Shown here: one piece after another, positions 28,874 to 37,526 of the stretch
Numbering within the stretch: position 1 is the stretch's first letter
How the letters are laid out: each line of letters begins with the position of its first letter
Source: Propionibacteriaceae bacterium
Lineage (GTDB): Bacteria > Actinomycetota > Actinomycetes > Propionibacteriales > Propionibacteriaceae
Reading direction: 5' to 3'
DNA length: 64,000 nucleotides
Assembly: GCA_030532575.1 (NCBI GenBank)
Contig: JAUNKV010000001.1
Coordinates: forward strand, 124,001 to 188,000
Position numbers and translations under genes: made by a program
The notes under the pieces: model-generated
What the model saw: only the letters and a program-made list of their open reading frames with translations
Database searches by the model: none
What the model was told of the DNA's origin: nothing

Positions 28874-28921
28874 ATGCACCCCGGGCGGGACCAGCCACAG
28901 CTGGTCCCGCCCGGGGTGCAT
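28874..28921. terminator. Perfect 22-bp hairpin between convergent genes
   Basis: The sequence 28874-28895 is the exact reverse complement of 28900-28921, with a 4-nt loop (CACA). It lies 13 bp after the last transporter remnant and 16 bp from the end of the glucosaminidase gene, so it can terminate both directions. No T-run follows. Confidence 0.8.
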
Positions 28922-28936
28922 CCGCAAGGCCAGTGT

Positions 28937-29809
28937 TCAGGAGATGTGCAGCTGCCCTGACAACGTCGTCGTACCGACGGAGTTCGCAACCACGGCCCGG
29001 ATTCGCAGCCCTTCGTCCTTCGTGGAGACAGTGCGTTCGTAGATGCTGCGGTGGACGCCTCGAAGTGATCCCTTCTTCACGTTGCGCCATGTGCTCCCAT
29101 CCCTGGAGACCTGCCAGGTGATGCTGCCACCGTGACCGGCGTTGACGCTCAGGATGAATCTCTGGCGGGAACCTGCCTTCACTTCCCGGTCCAGCGTGCC
29201 GAAAGCAGAAGGCGTGAGTTCTCGATCATCACGAGGAGTGACGTCGAACCGTGACAGACCGTACTTGCGAATGATGGTGGCGACGAGGTGGGCGTAGCTC
29301 GGATCCGTGGCGTAGCCGGCCTTGTGCACCTCGTGGATGAAGCGCTCCGGGTTGCCCGAGTACTTGAAGGCTGACCGGTAACGGCGCGTGTTCCTCAGGA
29401 AGTACCCGTGGTCGAGGAACGAGTCCTCGGGGCTGGCGTAACTGCGGAACCGGGCCACCTCGACCCTGGGGTTTCCGGCCGCGTCGTACTCCCTGGTCTC
29501 GATCTCGTGGCAGCCGTTCTGGTGAGGGCTTTGGGTCTTGTGGCACTTGATGCCGAAGAAGCTGTTGGCCTCCCGGGTCAGCCGGGAGCCACCCCAACCG
29601 GACTCGAGAATCGCCTGGGCGATCGCAACCGAGGCCGGGACCTGGAACTCACGCTCCCCGCGCTGCGCCATCGGGGCCACCCAGGCGATGAACTCCTCCG
29701 GGAGCTTCTTCTGGCTGGCCGAGGCCTGCGGGGCCATCATCCCCAGCCCGAGCAGGGCCAGGAGGAGCGCCATCCCGAGAGCCGCAAAACGATTGTGCGA
29801 TGTTGTCAT
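28937..29809 (-). CDS. Secreted GH73-type glucosaminidase with C-terminal Ig-like domain
   Basis: 290 aa. Residues 1-31 are a Sec signal ending ASA. The catalytic domain (about 35-190, FlgJ/LytG-like) shows VAIAQAILESGWGGSRL with the general-acid Glu, then NSFFGIKC and the terminal YATDPSYAHLVATIIRKYGL. The rest (about 200-290) is a beta-rich domain with ITWQVSRDGSTWRNV, typical of extracellular Ig-like repeats. It likely cleaves peptidoglycan between GlcNAc and MurNAc. Start 29809 is chosen because GAGGGG is 7 nt upstream; an ATG at 29824 adds five residues. Confidence 0.88.
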   Translation of the reverse strand: MTTSHNRFAALGMALLLALLGLGMMAPQASASQKKLPEEFIAWVAPMAQRGEREFQVPASVAIAQAILESGWGGSRLTREANSFFGIKCHKTQSPHQNGCHEIETREYDAAGNPRVEVARFRSYASPEDSFLDHGYFLRNTRRYRSAFKYSGNPERFIHEVHKAGYATDPSYAHLVATIIRKYGLSRFDVTPRDDRELTPSAFGTLDREVKAGSRQRFILSVNAGHGGSITWQVSRDGSTWRNVKKGSLRGVHRSIYERTVSTKDEGLRIRAVVANSVGTTTLSGQLHIS

Positions 29810-29938
29810 CCTTTTTCCCCTCATGGCTCCATCACAGCACCCCTGCGCCTCGGCGTCACCTCAAGGCTCAAGCACCACTTGAGGTATGCCCCCACCGCTG
29901 GCTGGCCTGCCGAACTTCACAAAACCCGACGCAGCACT

Positions 29939-29957
29939 TAAAGTAAGGCTTTCCTTG
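29939..29957. promoter_or_regulatory. DtxR/IdeR-type iron box
   Basis: TAAAGTAAGGCTTTCCTTG agrees with the DtxR consensus TWAGGTWAGSCTWACCTWA at 16 of 19 positions. It overlaps a possible -10 (TTAAAG, 29938-29943, 16 bp after TTCACA at 29916), so repression by iron-loaded DtxR/IdeR is expected. It lies 33 bp before the iron transporter start. DtxR itself is not in the window. Confidence 0.8.
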
Positions 29958-29989
29958 CCAAATATCGAGCAGAAATCTTGGAGACCCCT

Positions 29990-31021
29990 ATGCGTCGCAT
30001 GATCCCGGCTCTGTCCGCACTCCTCATCGGAGGCCTCGCGCTGAGTGCCTGCCAAGCCCCTGCCAGCTCCCCCACCTCGGCCAGCAGCTCCGCACCCTCG
30101 AGCGCCACGCCCCCTGCCGAGGGATCCGCCATGGAGAACACCGCGGCTGTCACTGTCACCGACAGCCGCGGCGCCGAGGTCACCGTCCCGGCAAACCCTG
30201 ACTCGGTCATCGTCACCGACAACCGGCTGTTTGAGCCGCTCAGCGATTGGGGGGTCAAGCTGAGCGCAGCCCCCAAGGCGATCATGGACCCGTCCTCCTC
30301 GTACGCGAAGGACGATTCCATCGTCGACCTCGGCAATCACCGGGAGCCCAACCTGGAGCTCGCCGTTGCAGCCGATCCCGACATCATCCTCAACGGCCAG
30401 CGGTTCGCCGACCAGTACGACCAGTTCAAGCAGCTCACCCCGAACGCCGCTCTCATCGACTCCGACATCGACACCGAGAAACCGCTCGGCGAGGAACTGA
30501 AGCGACAGATCACGCTGGCCGGTCAGGTCTTCGGCAAGCAGGCCGAGGCCGAGAAGTTGGCTGCTGACTACGACAAGGCCGTCGAGCGGGTCAAGGCCGC
30601 TTACCAGAAGGATCAGAAGGTGATGGCCGTCATCACCTCCGGCGGCAAGGTCAACTACGCGGCCCCCGGCTCCGGACGCACCCTCGGTCCGGTCTTCAAA
30701 GAGCTCGGTCTGACCCCCTCGCTGGAGCAGGAGGGCTCCACCGATCATCAGGGAGATGAGATCTCCGTCGAGGCCATCGCGGCTTCGAATCCCGAGTGGA
30801 TCCTGGTGATGGATCGCGACGCCGCGGTAGGCGGTCCTGACGGTACCGAGGCGATCCCTGCCGCGACCGTGCTGGCCGACTCGGCCGCCCTGCAGAACGT
30901 GCCTGCCGTCCAGAAGCAACAGATCCTCTACATGCCCAAGGACACCTACCTCAACGAGGGGATCCAGACCTACACGGAGTTCTTCAACGCCATCGCTGAG
31001 GCCATGGAGAAGTCTGCGTGA
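29990..31021 (+). CDS. Iron-siderophore ABC transporter binding lipoprotein (FatB/CeuE type)
   Basis: 343 aa. Lipoprotein signal with lipobox LSAC (about residues 17-20), a Ser/Pro/Ala linker, then a periplasmic-binding-protein (class III) fold: TVTDSRGAEVTVPANPDSVI and LELAVAADPDIIL are typical of FatB/CeuE/YclQ. The ATG at 29990 has TTGGAG 6 nt upstream; a TTG at 29978 is in frame but unlikely. First gene of a four-gene operon under the iron box; the siderophore is unknown. Confidence 0.9.
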   Translation: MRRMIPALSALLIGGLALSACQAPASSPTSASSSAPSSATPPAEGSAMENTAAVTVTDSRGAEVTVPANPDSVIVTDNRLFEPLSDWGVKLSAAPKAIMDPSSSYAKDDSIVDLGNHREPNLELAVAADPDIILNGQRFADQYDQFKQLTPNAALIDSDIDTEKPLGEELKRQITLAGQVFGKQAEAEKLAADYDKAVERVKAAYQKDQKVMAVITSGGKVNYAAPGSGRTLGPVFKELGLTPSLEQEGSTDHQGDEISVEAIAASNPEWILVMDRDAAVGGPDGTEAIPAATVLADSAALQNVPAVQKQQILYMPKDTYLNEGIQTYTEFFNAIAEAMEKSA

Positions 31022-32019
31022 TTCCGAGCCAATCCGCCGGGAGCCTGAGCAGGGCTCCCGGCGGCGCCGCGCCCGGGTTTCTCACGCCCGGTCTGGGGAT
31101 CGCCTTCGTGGCCACCCTGGCCCTGGCGTTGTGCTCCCTGTTCGTCGGCGTCTACGACGTACTCGGTGCCGACGATGGGGCCCAGATCTTCGCCATCGTG
31201 CGCATTCCCCGCACCATCTCGCTGGTTCTGGCCGGGGCCTCGATGTCAATGGCCGGACTGGTGATGCAGCAGCTCACCCAGAACCGATTCGTTGAACCCA
31301 CCACTGCCGGGACGACCGAATGGGCCGGACTCGGTCTGCTCTTCGTCCTGGCGGTCCTCCCCTCGGCCCCACTGCTGCTCAAGATGGTCATCGCCGTTGT
31401 CACCAGTTTCCTGGGCACCATGGTCTTCTTCCTGGTGCTGCGAGGTGTCAAACTGCGCTCCGCGATGATCGTTCCCATCGTCGGCATCATGCTGGGGGCG
31501 GTGGTCGGGGCCGTCTCAACCTTCTTCGCCCTGTCCACCAATCTGCTGCAGACCATGGGGGTGTGGTTCATGGGCTCCTTCTCCGCGAGCATTCAAGGCC
31601 AGTACGAGCCGGTCTGGGCAGTTGCCCTGGTCATGGTGGGCATCTTCCTCGTCGCGGATCGGTTCACCATCGCAGGCCTCGGCGAAGAGGTGGCCACCGG
31701 GGTTGGGCTCAACTACCGCACTGTGGTGCTGGTCGGCACCGGGATGATCGCGGCGACGACGGGGATCATCACCGTGGTGATCGGCAACCTTCCCTTCCTC
31801 GGACTGATCGTGCCCAACATCATCTCCATGTGGCGAGGGGACAACCTTCGCTCAAATCTGCCCTGGGTGGCCCTGCTCGGGGCCGCGACGGTGACGCTCT
31901 GCGACATCCTTGCCAGATTGGTCATCATGCCCTTCGAGATCCCCGTGGGAACCATCTTGTCGATTCTTGGTGCATTCGTTTTCGTGTTCCTCGTCCTGAG
32001 GCAGCGCCACCGTGGCTGA
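31018..32019 (+). CDS. Iron-siderophore ABC permease 1 (FecCD family)
   Basis: 333 aa, about nine membrane segments. RIPRTISLVLAGASMSMAGLVMQ is the FecCD N-terminal signature, and FLGLIVPNIISMWRG the ATPase-contact loop. GTG start overlaps the binding-protein stop by 4 nt. Works with the second permease as a heterodimer. Confidence 0.9.
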   Translation: MIPSQSAGSLSRAPGGAAPGFLTPGLGIAFVATLALALCSLFVGVYDVLGADDGAQIFAIVRIPRTISLVLAGASMSMAGLVMQQLTQNRFVEPTTAGTTEWAGLGLLFVLAVLPSAPLLLKMVIAVVTSFLGTMVFFLVLRGVKLRSAMIVPIVGIMLGAVVGAVSTFFALSTNLLQTMGVWFMGSFSASIQGQYEPVWAVALVMVGIFLVADRFTIAGLGEEVATGVGLNYRTVVLVGTGMIAATTGIITVVIGNLPFLGLIVPNIISMWRGDNLRSNLPWVALLGAATVTLCDILARLVIMPFEIPVGTILSILGAFVFVFLVLRQRHRG

Positions 32020-33043
32020 GACCTCATCCCTGTCCGATGCGACACCTCGCCACGGGGCGTTCCGCAGTTCTCACGCTCACCGCAGATACTGGCTCACCCT
32101 CGGAATCCTCGGGTCCATCGCGGTTGCCGTCTGTTTTGGCATCCTCGCCTGGGCCAACCCGCTTCCCATCGGTTCGCCGGGATTCTGGCGAATCGCCGGC
32201 GTACGTGCCACCTCGATCATCGTCATCCTCGTCGTCGCATGGTGTCAGGGAATCGCCACGGTCGCCTTCCAGACCATCACCGCAAACCGGATCATCACCC
32301 CCTCCATCATGGGTTTCGAGTCCCTCTACCGGTTGGTCCAGACCAGCACCGTGTACTTCTTCGGGGTGGCCGGACTCACCGCGGTCCAAGGGGTGTGGCA
32401 GTACGCCCTGCAGGTGGGACTCATGGTGGCCTTCGCCGCTGTCCTGTTCGGCTGGCTGCTGACCGGGAACCGCGGCAATGTCCACCAGACCCTGCTGGTC
32501 GGCATCATCATCGGAACCGGCCTGGGTGCACTGTCCACCTACATGGCTCGGCTGCTCACCCCGAGCGAATTCGATCTGCTCACTGCGCGCCTCATCGGCA
32601 ACCTCTCGAATGCCGACGTCTCACGACTCGGGCTTGCCGTTCCCCTTGCACTGGTTGCAGGGCTTCTGGTGCTGGCCAGGTGTCGTCGCCTCGATGTGAT
32701 GGGGCTGGGCCGCGACGTCGCCAACACCCTCGGCGTGGACCACCGGAAGGAGTCGATCCGGTTCCTGTTGCTCACCGCGGTGCTCATGGCGGTCTCGACA
32801 TCCCTCATCGGTCCGATGTCCTTCCTCGGTTTCCTGATCGCCATGTGTGCGTACCAGCTCTCCGGCACCCATGAGCACCGCTACGTCCTGCCGATGGCTT
32901 GGTGCATCGGCATCGTCACCCTTGGCGGTGCCTACTTCGTGCTGCGGCACGTGTTCTACGCCCAGGGCACCGTCGGAGTCATCATCGAGGCCGTCGGTGG
33001 CACCTTCTTCCTCATCCATCTTCTGCGAAAGGGACGCCTGTGA
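32012..33043 (+). CDS. Iron-siderophore ABC permease 2 (FecCD family)
   Basis: 343 aa, GTG start 8 nt inside the previous gene. After a polar N-terminus of about 30 residues it has nine or so membrane segments; FQTITANRIITPSIMGFESL and SFLGFLIAMCAYQL are FecCD motifs. It resembles the FatC/CeuC/YclO branch, which pairs with FatD-type permeases such as the preceding one. Confidence 0.9.
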   Translation: MAETSSLSDATPRHGAFRSSHAHRRYWLTLGILGSIAVAVCFGILAWANPLPIGSPGFWRIAGVRATSIIVILVVAWCQGIATVAFQTITANRIITPSIMGFESLYRLVQTSTVYFFGVAGLTAVQGVWQYALQVGLMVAFAAVLFGWLLTGNRGNVHQTLLVGIIIGTGLGALSTYMARLLTPSEFDLLTARLIGNLSNADVSRLGLAVPLALVAGLLVLARCRRLDVMGLGRDVANTLGVDHRKESIRFLLLTAVLMAVSTSLIGPMSFLGFLIAMCAYQLSGTHEHRYVLPMAWCIGIVTLGGAYFVLRHVFYAQGTVGVIIEAVGGTFFLIHLLRKGRL

Positions 33044-33795
33044 TCCAGGTGCACGGAGCGCTCAAATCCTACAGCGCCGAAACCACGATCGGACCCATCG
33101 AACTCGAGATTCCCGGGGGTGGGATCACCGCCCTCGTGGGACCCAACGGCGCCGGCAAGTCCACCCTGCTGACCATGATCGGAAGGCTGCTCACGATGGA
33201 TGGCGGCAGCATCGAGGTGGGTGGCCTCGACGTCACCACCACCCGCTCAAAGGACCTGGCGAAGATCCTGTCGATTCTCCGGCAGGAGAACCACTTCGTG
33301 ATGCGGGTGACCGTGAGGCAGCTGGTGGGTTTCGGCCGCTTCCCCCACTCCGGGGGAAGGCTCACCGCGACAGACGTCGAGATCGTGGAACAGGCGATCT
33401 CCTTCCTCGGGTTGACGCAGATCGCGGATCGCTTCATCGATGAACTCTCCGGCGGCCAACGGCAACGGGCCTACGTCGCCATGGTCCTGGCACAGGACAC
33501 CAGGTATGTGCTGCTCGACGAGCCACTGAACAACCTGGACATGGCCCACTCAGTCCAGATGATGCAGCATCTTCGGCGCATCGCCACGGAATTGGAACGC
33601 ACCGTCGTCATCGTGATCCACGACATCAATTTCGCCGCCACCTACGCGGACAGAATCATCGCGATGAAGGACGGTTGCGTTGCCGCTGTCGGCTCGCCGG
33701 AGGAGATCATCCGTCCCGAGGTGCTCTCCTCGATCTTCAACACCCCGGTGGAGGTCATCGAGGGGCCAAGAGGTCCGGTGGCCGTCTACTTCTGA
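33040..33795 (+). CDS. Iron-siderophore ABC ATPase
   Basis: 251 aa. Walker A GPNGAGKS, signature LSGGQRQR, Walker B YVLLDEP and H-loop VIHD are all present. GTG start overlaps the permease stop by 4 nt, so the whole uptake system is a single coupled operon. Related to CeuD/YclP/FepC. Confidence 0.93.
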   Translation: MIQVHGALKSYSAETTIGPIELEIPGGGITALVGPNGAGKSTLLTMIGRLLTMDGGSIEVGGLDVTTTRSKDLAKILSILRQENHFVMRVTVRQLVGFGRFPHSGGRLTATDVEIVEQAISFLGLTQIADRFIDELSGGQRQRAYVAMVLAQDTRYVLLDEPLNNLDMAHSVQMMQHLRRIATELERTVVIVIHDINFAATYADRIIAMKDGCVAAVGSPEEIIRPEVLSSIFNTPVEVIEGPRGPVAVYF

Positions 33796-33808
33796 CGGTC
33801 ACCGGACC
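33772..33808. terminator. Terminator between iron ATPase and leuA
   Basis: Arms 33772-33786 and 33794-33808 pair over 15 bp with one G:T around a 7-nt loop. The ATPase stop codon starts in the loop and ends in the right arm. The leuA stop (33815) lies just beyond, so it serves both convergent genes. A run of three T lies in the loop only. Confidence 0.65.
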
Positions 33809-33814
33809 CTCACC

Positions 33815-35545
33815 TCAGGATCGCTCCCGCCGGTTCAGGGCGGAGAGGATGGCCTTCATCGACGCGCTGGTGATGGCCGGGTCGACGCCCACGCCCCACA
33901 GCAGCTGGGCGTCGTCACCGTCGCCGATCTCGCACTCGACGTAGGCCACGGCCTGGGCGTCACCGCCGGACTCGAGGGCGTGCTCGGAGTAGTCCAGTAC
34001 CTTGACCCTGGCCCCGGCCTCGCTCAGTGCGTCAACGAAGGCCGACAGCGGGCCATTGCCCTCGCCCTCGATCTCCAGGTCACGCCCGGACGGATCGTTG
34101 ACGGTGGCCCGCACGTGGAACTGCCCGTTGGTGGACGACGATCCGGCATGGGTGAGGCTCCAGGCCCCCTCGGCCAGGTACTCGTTGGTGAAGATCTCCA
34201 CGATCTGCTTCGGGGGGATCTCTCCCCCGGCGGCGTCGGCATGGGCCTGGACCACCCGGCTGAACTCCATCTGCAGCCGACGTGGCAACTCCATACGCGC
34301 CTCGGTCTTCATCAGGTAGGCCATACCGCCCTTGCCGGACTGCGAGTTGACCCGGATGACCGCCTCGTAGGTGCGGCCCACGTCGTGCGGGTCGATGGGC
34401 AGGTAGGGGGCCTCCCACTCGATCTCGGCAACCTTGCGGCCTGCGGCTGCAGCCTCCTTCTCCAGATGTTCCAGCCCCTTCTTGATGGCGTCCTGGTGGG
34501 AACCGGAGAAGGCGGTGTAGACCAGGTCACCGGCGTAGGGGTGGCGCGGGTGCACCGGCAGCCCCGTGCAGTACTCGACGGTGCGCCGCACGTGGTCGAT
34601 GTCGTGGAAGTCCAGCTCGGGATCCACCCCCTGGGTGTAGAGGTTCAGCGCCAGGGTGACCAGATCCACGTTGCCGGTGCGCTCGCCGTGTCCGAACAGG
34701 CAGCCCTCAACCCGGTCGGCACCGGCCATCTGGCCCAGCTCAGCGGCGGCAACTGCGGTCCCCCGGTCGTTGTGCGGGTGCAGCGAGACCGCGATGTGCT
34801 CGCGGTTGCGCACGTGACGGCAGAAGTACTCGATCTGATCGGCGTAGGTGTTGGGCGTGGAGCGCTCGACGGTGGCAGGCAGGTTGAGGATCAGTTCCCG
34901 CTCCGGCCCGGGCTGCCACACATCGGCGACCGCGTTGCAGACCTCGACGGCAAAGTCGGTCGGGGTCTGGGTGAAGATCTCCGGGCTGTACTGGTAGCCG
35001 AACTCGACATCACCCAGGTACTGCTCGGCGTACTTCATCACCAGCTCGGTGCCGCGCGTGGCCATCGCGATGCACTGCTTCTCGTCGATGTTGAACACCA
35101 CGCGGCGGAACAGCTCCGCCGTGGCGTTGTACATGTGGATGGTGGCGCGATGGGCCCCGACCAAGGATTCGGCGGTGCGGGAGATCAGGTCCTCCCTGGC
35201 CTGGGTCAGCACCGAGATGGTGACGTCGGCGGGGACGTGCCCTCCCTCGATCAACAGCCGCACGAAGTCGAAATCGGTCTGGGAGGCCGAGGGGAAGCCC
35301 ACCTCGATCTCCTTGTAGCCCAAGGAGACCAGCAGCTCGAACATGCGCATCTTGCGGCTCGGGGTCATCGGGTCGATGAGGGCCTGGTTGCCGTCACGCA
35401 GATCGGTGGACAGCCATCTCGGTGCCTTGGTGATCCGCTGGTTCGGCCAGGTGCGGTCCGGGACCACCACGGGCTCGAAGGCACGGTAGCGGTGCACCGG
35501 CATCGTCGTGGGACGCTGGACGGGTTTGGGCTGAATCCGGGTCAT
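33815..35545 (-). CDS. leuA: 2-isopropylmalate synthase
   Basis: 576 aa, the large actinobacterial LeuA type. STDLRDGNQALIDPM carries the catalytic Arg/Asp pair, HPHNDRGTA and the SLHPHND strand the metal-binding histidines, and GCLFGHGERTGN the glycine-rich loop. The C-terminal third is the LeuA allosteric domain that binds leucine. It condenses 2-ketoisovalerate with acetyl-CoA, the first leucine-specific step. The ATG at 35545 has AAGGAGA 6 nt upstream. Expression is probably attenuated through the leader peptide at 35610-35660. Confidence 0.96.
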   Translation of the reverse strand: MTRIQPKPVQRPTTMPVHRYRAFEPVVVPDRTWPNQRITKAPRWLSTDLRDGNQALIDPMTPSRKMRMFELLVSLGYKEIEVGFPSASQTDFDFVRLLIEGGHVPADVTISVLTQAREDLISRTAESLVGAHRATIHMYNATAELFRRVVFNIDEKQCIAMATRGTELVMKYAEQYLGDVEFGYQYSPEIFTQTPTDFAVEVCNAVADVWQPGPERELILNLPATVERSTPNTYADQIEYFCRHVRNREHIAVSLHPHNDRGTAVAAAELGQMAGADRVEGCLFGHGERTGNVDLVTLALNLYTQGVDPELDFHDIDHVRRTVEYCTGLPVHPRHPYAGDLVYTAFSGSHQDAIKKGLEHLEKEAAAAGRKVAEIEWEAPYLPIDPHDVGRTYEAVIRVNSQSGKGGMAYLMKTEARMELPRRLQMEFSRVVQAHADAAGGEIPPKQIVEIFTNEYLAEGAWSLTHAGSSSTNGQFHVRATVNDPSGRDLEIEGEGNGPLSAFVDALSEAGARVKVLDYSEHALESGGDAQAVAYVECEIGDGDDAQLLWGVGVDPAITSASMKAILSALNRRERS

Positions 35546-35586
35546 TGTTCTCTCCTTGCTGGATGGTTGCCAGACACGCGACGGCT

Positions 35587-35631
35587 CCGCAGCGAGGAGG
35601 CTGGCCAGTTCAGGACTGAACCTCGCTGCGG
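35587..35631 (-). promoter_or_regulatory. Attenuator-like hairpin in the leuA leader
   Basis: CCGCAGCGAGG and CCTCGCTGCGG (11 bp, perfect, minus-strand reading) lie at 35631-35621 and 35597-35587. The first arm overlaps the leader peptide codons just after its three Leu codons, so a ribosome stalled on Leu would mask it. A CTGGCCAG and a GTTCAG/CTGAAC pairing lie inside. No T-run follows, so the effect could be on termination or on access to the leuA ribosome site. Confidence 0.55.
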
Positions 35632-35660
35632 CACCCAAGGAGCAGGAACCGGCGGAACAT
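35610..35660 (-). CDS. leuA leader peptide (16 aa, LLL)
   Basis: MFRRFLLLGCRSEVQS then TGA. Three consecutive leucine codons (CTG CTC CTT) sit at residues 6-8. The ATG begins 7 nt after a TACTGT -10 box with TTGAAC 17 bp upstream, so the mRNA would be leaderless. It ends 64 nt before leuA. Leader peptides rich in the regulated amino acid control leuA by attenuation in other bacteria, including corynebacteria; here the peptide is inferred from sequence. Confidence 0.7.
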   Translation of the reverse strand: MFRRFLLLGCRSEVQS

Positions 35661-35667
35661 GTCCGAA

Positions 35668-35696
35668 ACAGTAATGGCAAGTCTGTCCGGGTTCAA
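35668..35696 (-). promoter_or_regulatory. leuA promoter
   Basis: TTGAAC (35696-35691) and TACTGT (35673-35668) with a 17-bp spacer. The predicted start of transcription coincides with the leader peptide ATG at 35660. Confidence 0.65.
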
Positions 35697-35704
35697 CCCT
35701 CGTC

Positions 35705-36559
35705 TCACTTCCCGGCACCTGCCGTCAGACCACCGATGAGTCGCTTCTCGATGATGCCGAACAGGATGATGACCGGAACGATGGCGATCAGCGCGACGGC
35801 GAACAGGTACTGCCAGTCCTGGACGTAGAGCCCGAGGAAACGCGGCATGGAGACCGTCAGCGGCTGGAGTGCGTTGTCGTTGACCAGCACCAGGGCGGCT
35901 GCGTACTCGTTCCAGGCGTTGACGAAGACGAAGATGATGGCGGTCACGATGCCGGGCCACACCAGCGGCAGCGAGATTCGGATCATGGTCTGGAACCGGC
36001 CCAGACCATCGATCAGGGCTGCCTCGTCCACCTCCTTCGGAACGGAGGCGAAGAAGGCCTGCATCATCCACACCGCGAAGGAGAGGTTGAAGGCCGCGTT
36101 GATGAGGATCAGGGCCCCCCAGACCGCAATTCCCTTCCACCCGGAGAACTCGCGGAACAGACCGACGGCCAGCACGGTGGGCTGCAACATCTGGGTGCAG
36201 AGCACCAGGAACAGGAAGACCATGCGCCCGGGGAACCGGAAGCGGGCCACGTAGTAGGCGGCCGGGGTGGCCACGAAGAGCACCAGCAGGGTCGCCCCGA
36301 CCGCGATCACCACCGTCGCCAACAGGGATTGGGCCGGATTGACCTCGGAACCCCACACGTCGAGGTAGTTTCCGAACTGCGGGTTGGCCGGGAAATAGGC
36401 CGGCGGGATGTTGGTCACCTCGAGCCTCGTCTTGAGTGAGGTGATGAACATCAAGGCGTAGGGGAAGCCGAAGAAGGCGACGATGGCGATGGCCCCGAAG
36501 GCGACCAGCCAGGGGCTGGGGGCGTGATCGACGCCGCCACGGAACTTGCGCTTGGCCAT
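35705..36559 (-). CDS. Carbohydrate ABC permease (MalG type)
   Basis: 284 aa with six membrane segments and the EAA loop EVDEAALIDGLGRFQTMIRISLP cytoplasmic to segment 4. GGAGG lies 7 nt before the ATG at 36559, which shares one base with the preceding permease stop. The partner is the MalF-type gene upstream. No ATPase gene is in the operon, so a shared MsmK-like ATPase encoded elsewhere is expected. Confidence 0.9.
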   Translation of the reverse strand: MAKRKFRGGVDHAPSPWLVAFGAIAIVAFFGFPYALMFITSLKTRLEVTNIPPAYFPANPQFGNYLDVWGSEVNPAQSLLATVVIAVGATLLVLFVATPAAYYVARFRFPGRMVFLFLVLCTQMLQPTVLAVGLFREFSGWKGIAVWGALILINAAFNLSFAVWMMQAFFASVPKEVDEAALIDGLGRFQTMIRISLPLVWPGIVTAIIFVFVNAWNEYAAALVLVNDNALQPLTVSMPRFLGLYVQDWQYLFAVALIAIVPVIILFGIIEKRLIGGLTAGAGK

Positions 36560-37500
36560 CACTGGACCTCCTTGGTGGGACGCACGACGATGAGATAGAT
36601 GGCGATGATGGCCAGGCAGAACAGGAAGTTCATCACCGACAGGGCCGAGGAGACACCGGGACCGAGTTTGACCTGGTACTCGTACATCAGCGTGGTCGTG
36701 ATGTGCCCGGTGTGGTAGCCGGGGGTCTCCTGCAGCACCCTCAGGATCGGCAACGAGTTGAACACGTTGATGATGTTGATCAACGCTGCGGTGGCGATGG
36801 CTGGACGGAGCAGCGGCAGCACAATGTGCCAGTACCTCCCCCAGACCCCGGCCCCGTCCATGCTGGAGGCCTCCAGCACATCGTGCGGCACGGACTGCAG
36901 GCCCGCCAGGATGGTGTAGGTGGTGAAGGGCAGGGAGACGTAGACCGCGACGAAGACCGCCACCCAGAACGAGCTGGTCGGGTCCTTGGTCCAGGCCGCG
37001 GCGCTCTGCAGGATGCCGGTGTCCACCAGCAGTCGGTTGAACAGGCCGACGTCCTGGTTCAGGCCGTAGCGGAACACCGTCGCGGTCAGCACCACCGAAC
37101 AGGCCCAGGGCAGGATGATGAACAGTCGGAGCAGCTTGCGTCCCCGGAACGGCAGGTTGAGGAACTGCGCGATCAGCAGTGACAACAGGAGGGTCACGGC
37201 CACCACGACGAGCACCCACACGATCGTGTTGGTGATGATCTGCGCGATGGGCACGCTCGGGAAGTCCAGGGCCCCCTTGCCCGCGCCGAAGTAGTTGTCC
37301 AACCCGACAGGATCCTCACCCTTCTGGATTCCCTTGTTGTTGAACTTGTACATCGAGGTCTGGATCATCAGCACGGTGGGATAGATCACCACACCTGCTA
37401 TGAGCAGCAACGTGGGGGTCAGCCACGGCAGGGACCGGAGGAACTCGCGCCAGCGATCATCACGGCGCAGGGCGGGCTTGTCGACCACGGGTCTGGACAA
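36559..37500 (-). CDS. Carbohydrate ABC permease (MalF type)
   Basis: About 313 aa, six membrane segments, EAA loop near VLEASSMDGAGVWGRYWHIVLP. No ATG start exists in this frame. The TTG at 37500 has AGAAGG 10 nt upstream and is preferred; a TTG at 37509 would leave only 1 nt to the same site and a GTG at 37488 is possible. An unusual start may set lower translation than the binding protein. Confidence 0.87.
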   Translation of the reverse strand: MSRPVVDKPALRRDDRWREFLRSLPWLTPTLLLIAGVVIYPTVLMIQTSMYKFNNKGIQKGEDPVGLDNYFGAGKGALDFPSVPIAQIITNTIVWVLVVVAVTLLLSLLIAQFLNLPFRGRKLLRLFIILPWACSVVLTATVFRYGLNQDVGLFNRLLVDTGILQSAAAWTKDPTSSFWVAVFVAVYVSLPFTTYTILAGLQSVPHDVLEASSMDGAGVWGRYWHIVLPLLRPAIATAALINIINVFNSLPILRVLQETPGYHTGHITTTLMYEYQVKLGPGVSSALSVMNFLFCLAIIAIYLIVVRPTKEVQ

Positions 37501-37526
37501 CGTCGTCAATCCTTCTCATCGGGTGA

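Noticed and set aside
33680-35674. 664-codon plus-strand frame opposite leuA
   Set aside because: Antisense shadow of leuA; leuA has clear motifs on the other strand.
35546-35704. T-box riboswitch upstream of leuA
   Set aside because: No T-box consensus; the short Leu-rich peptide and hairpin explain the region better.
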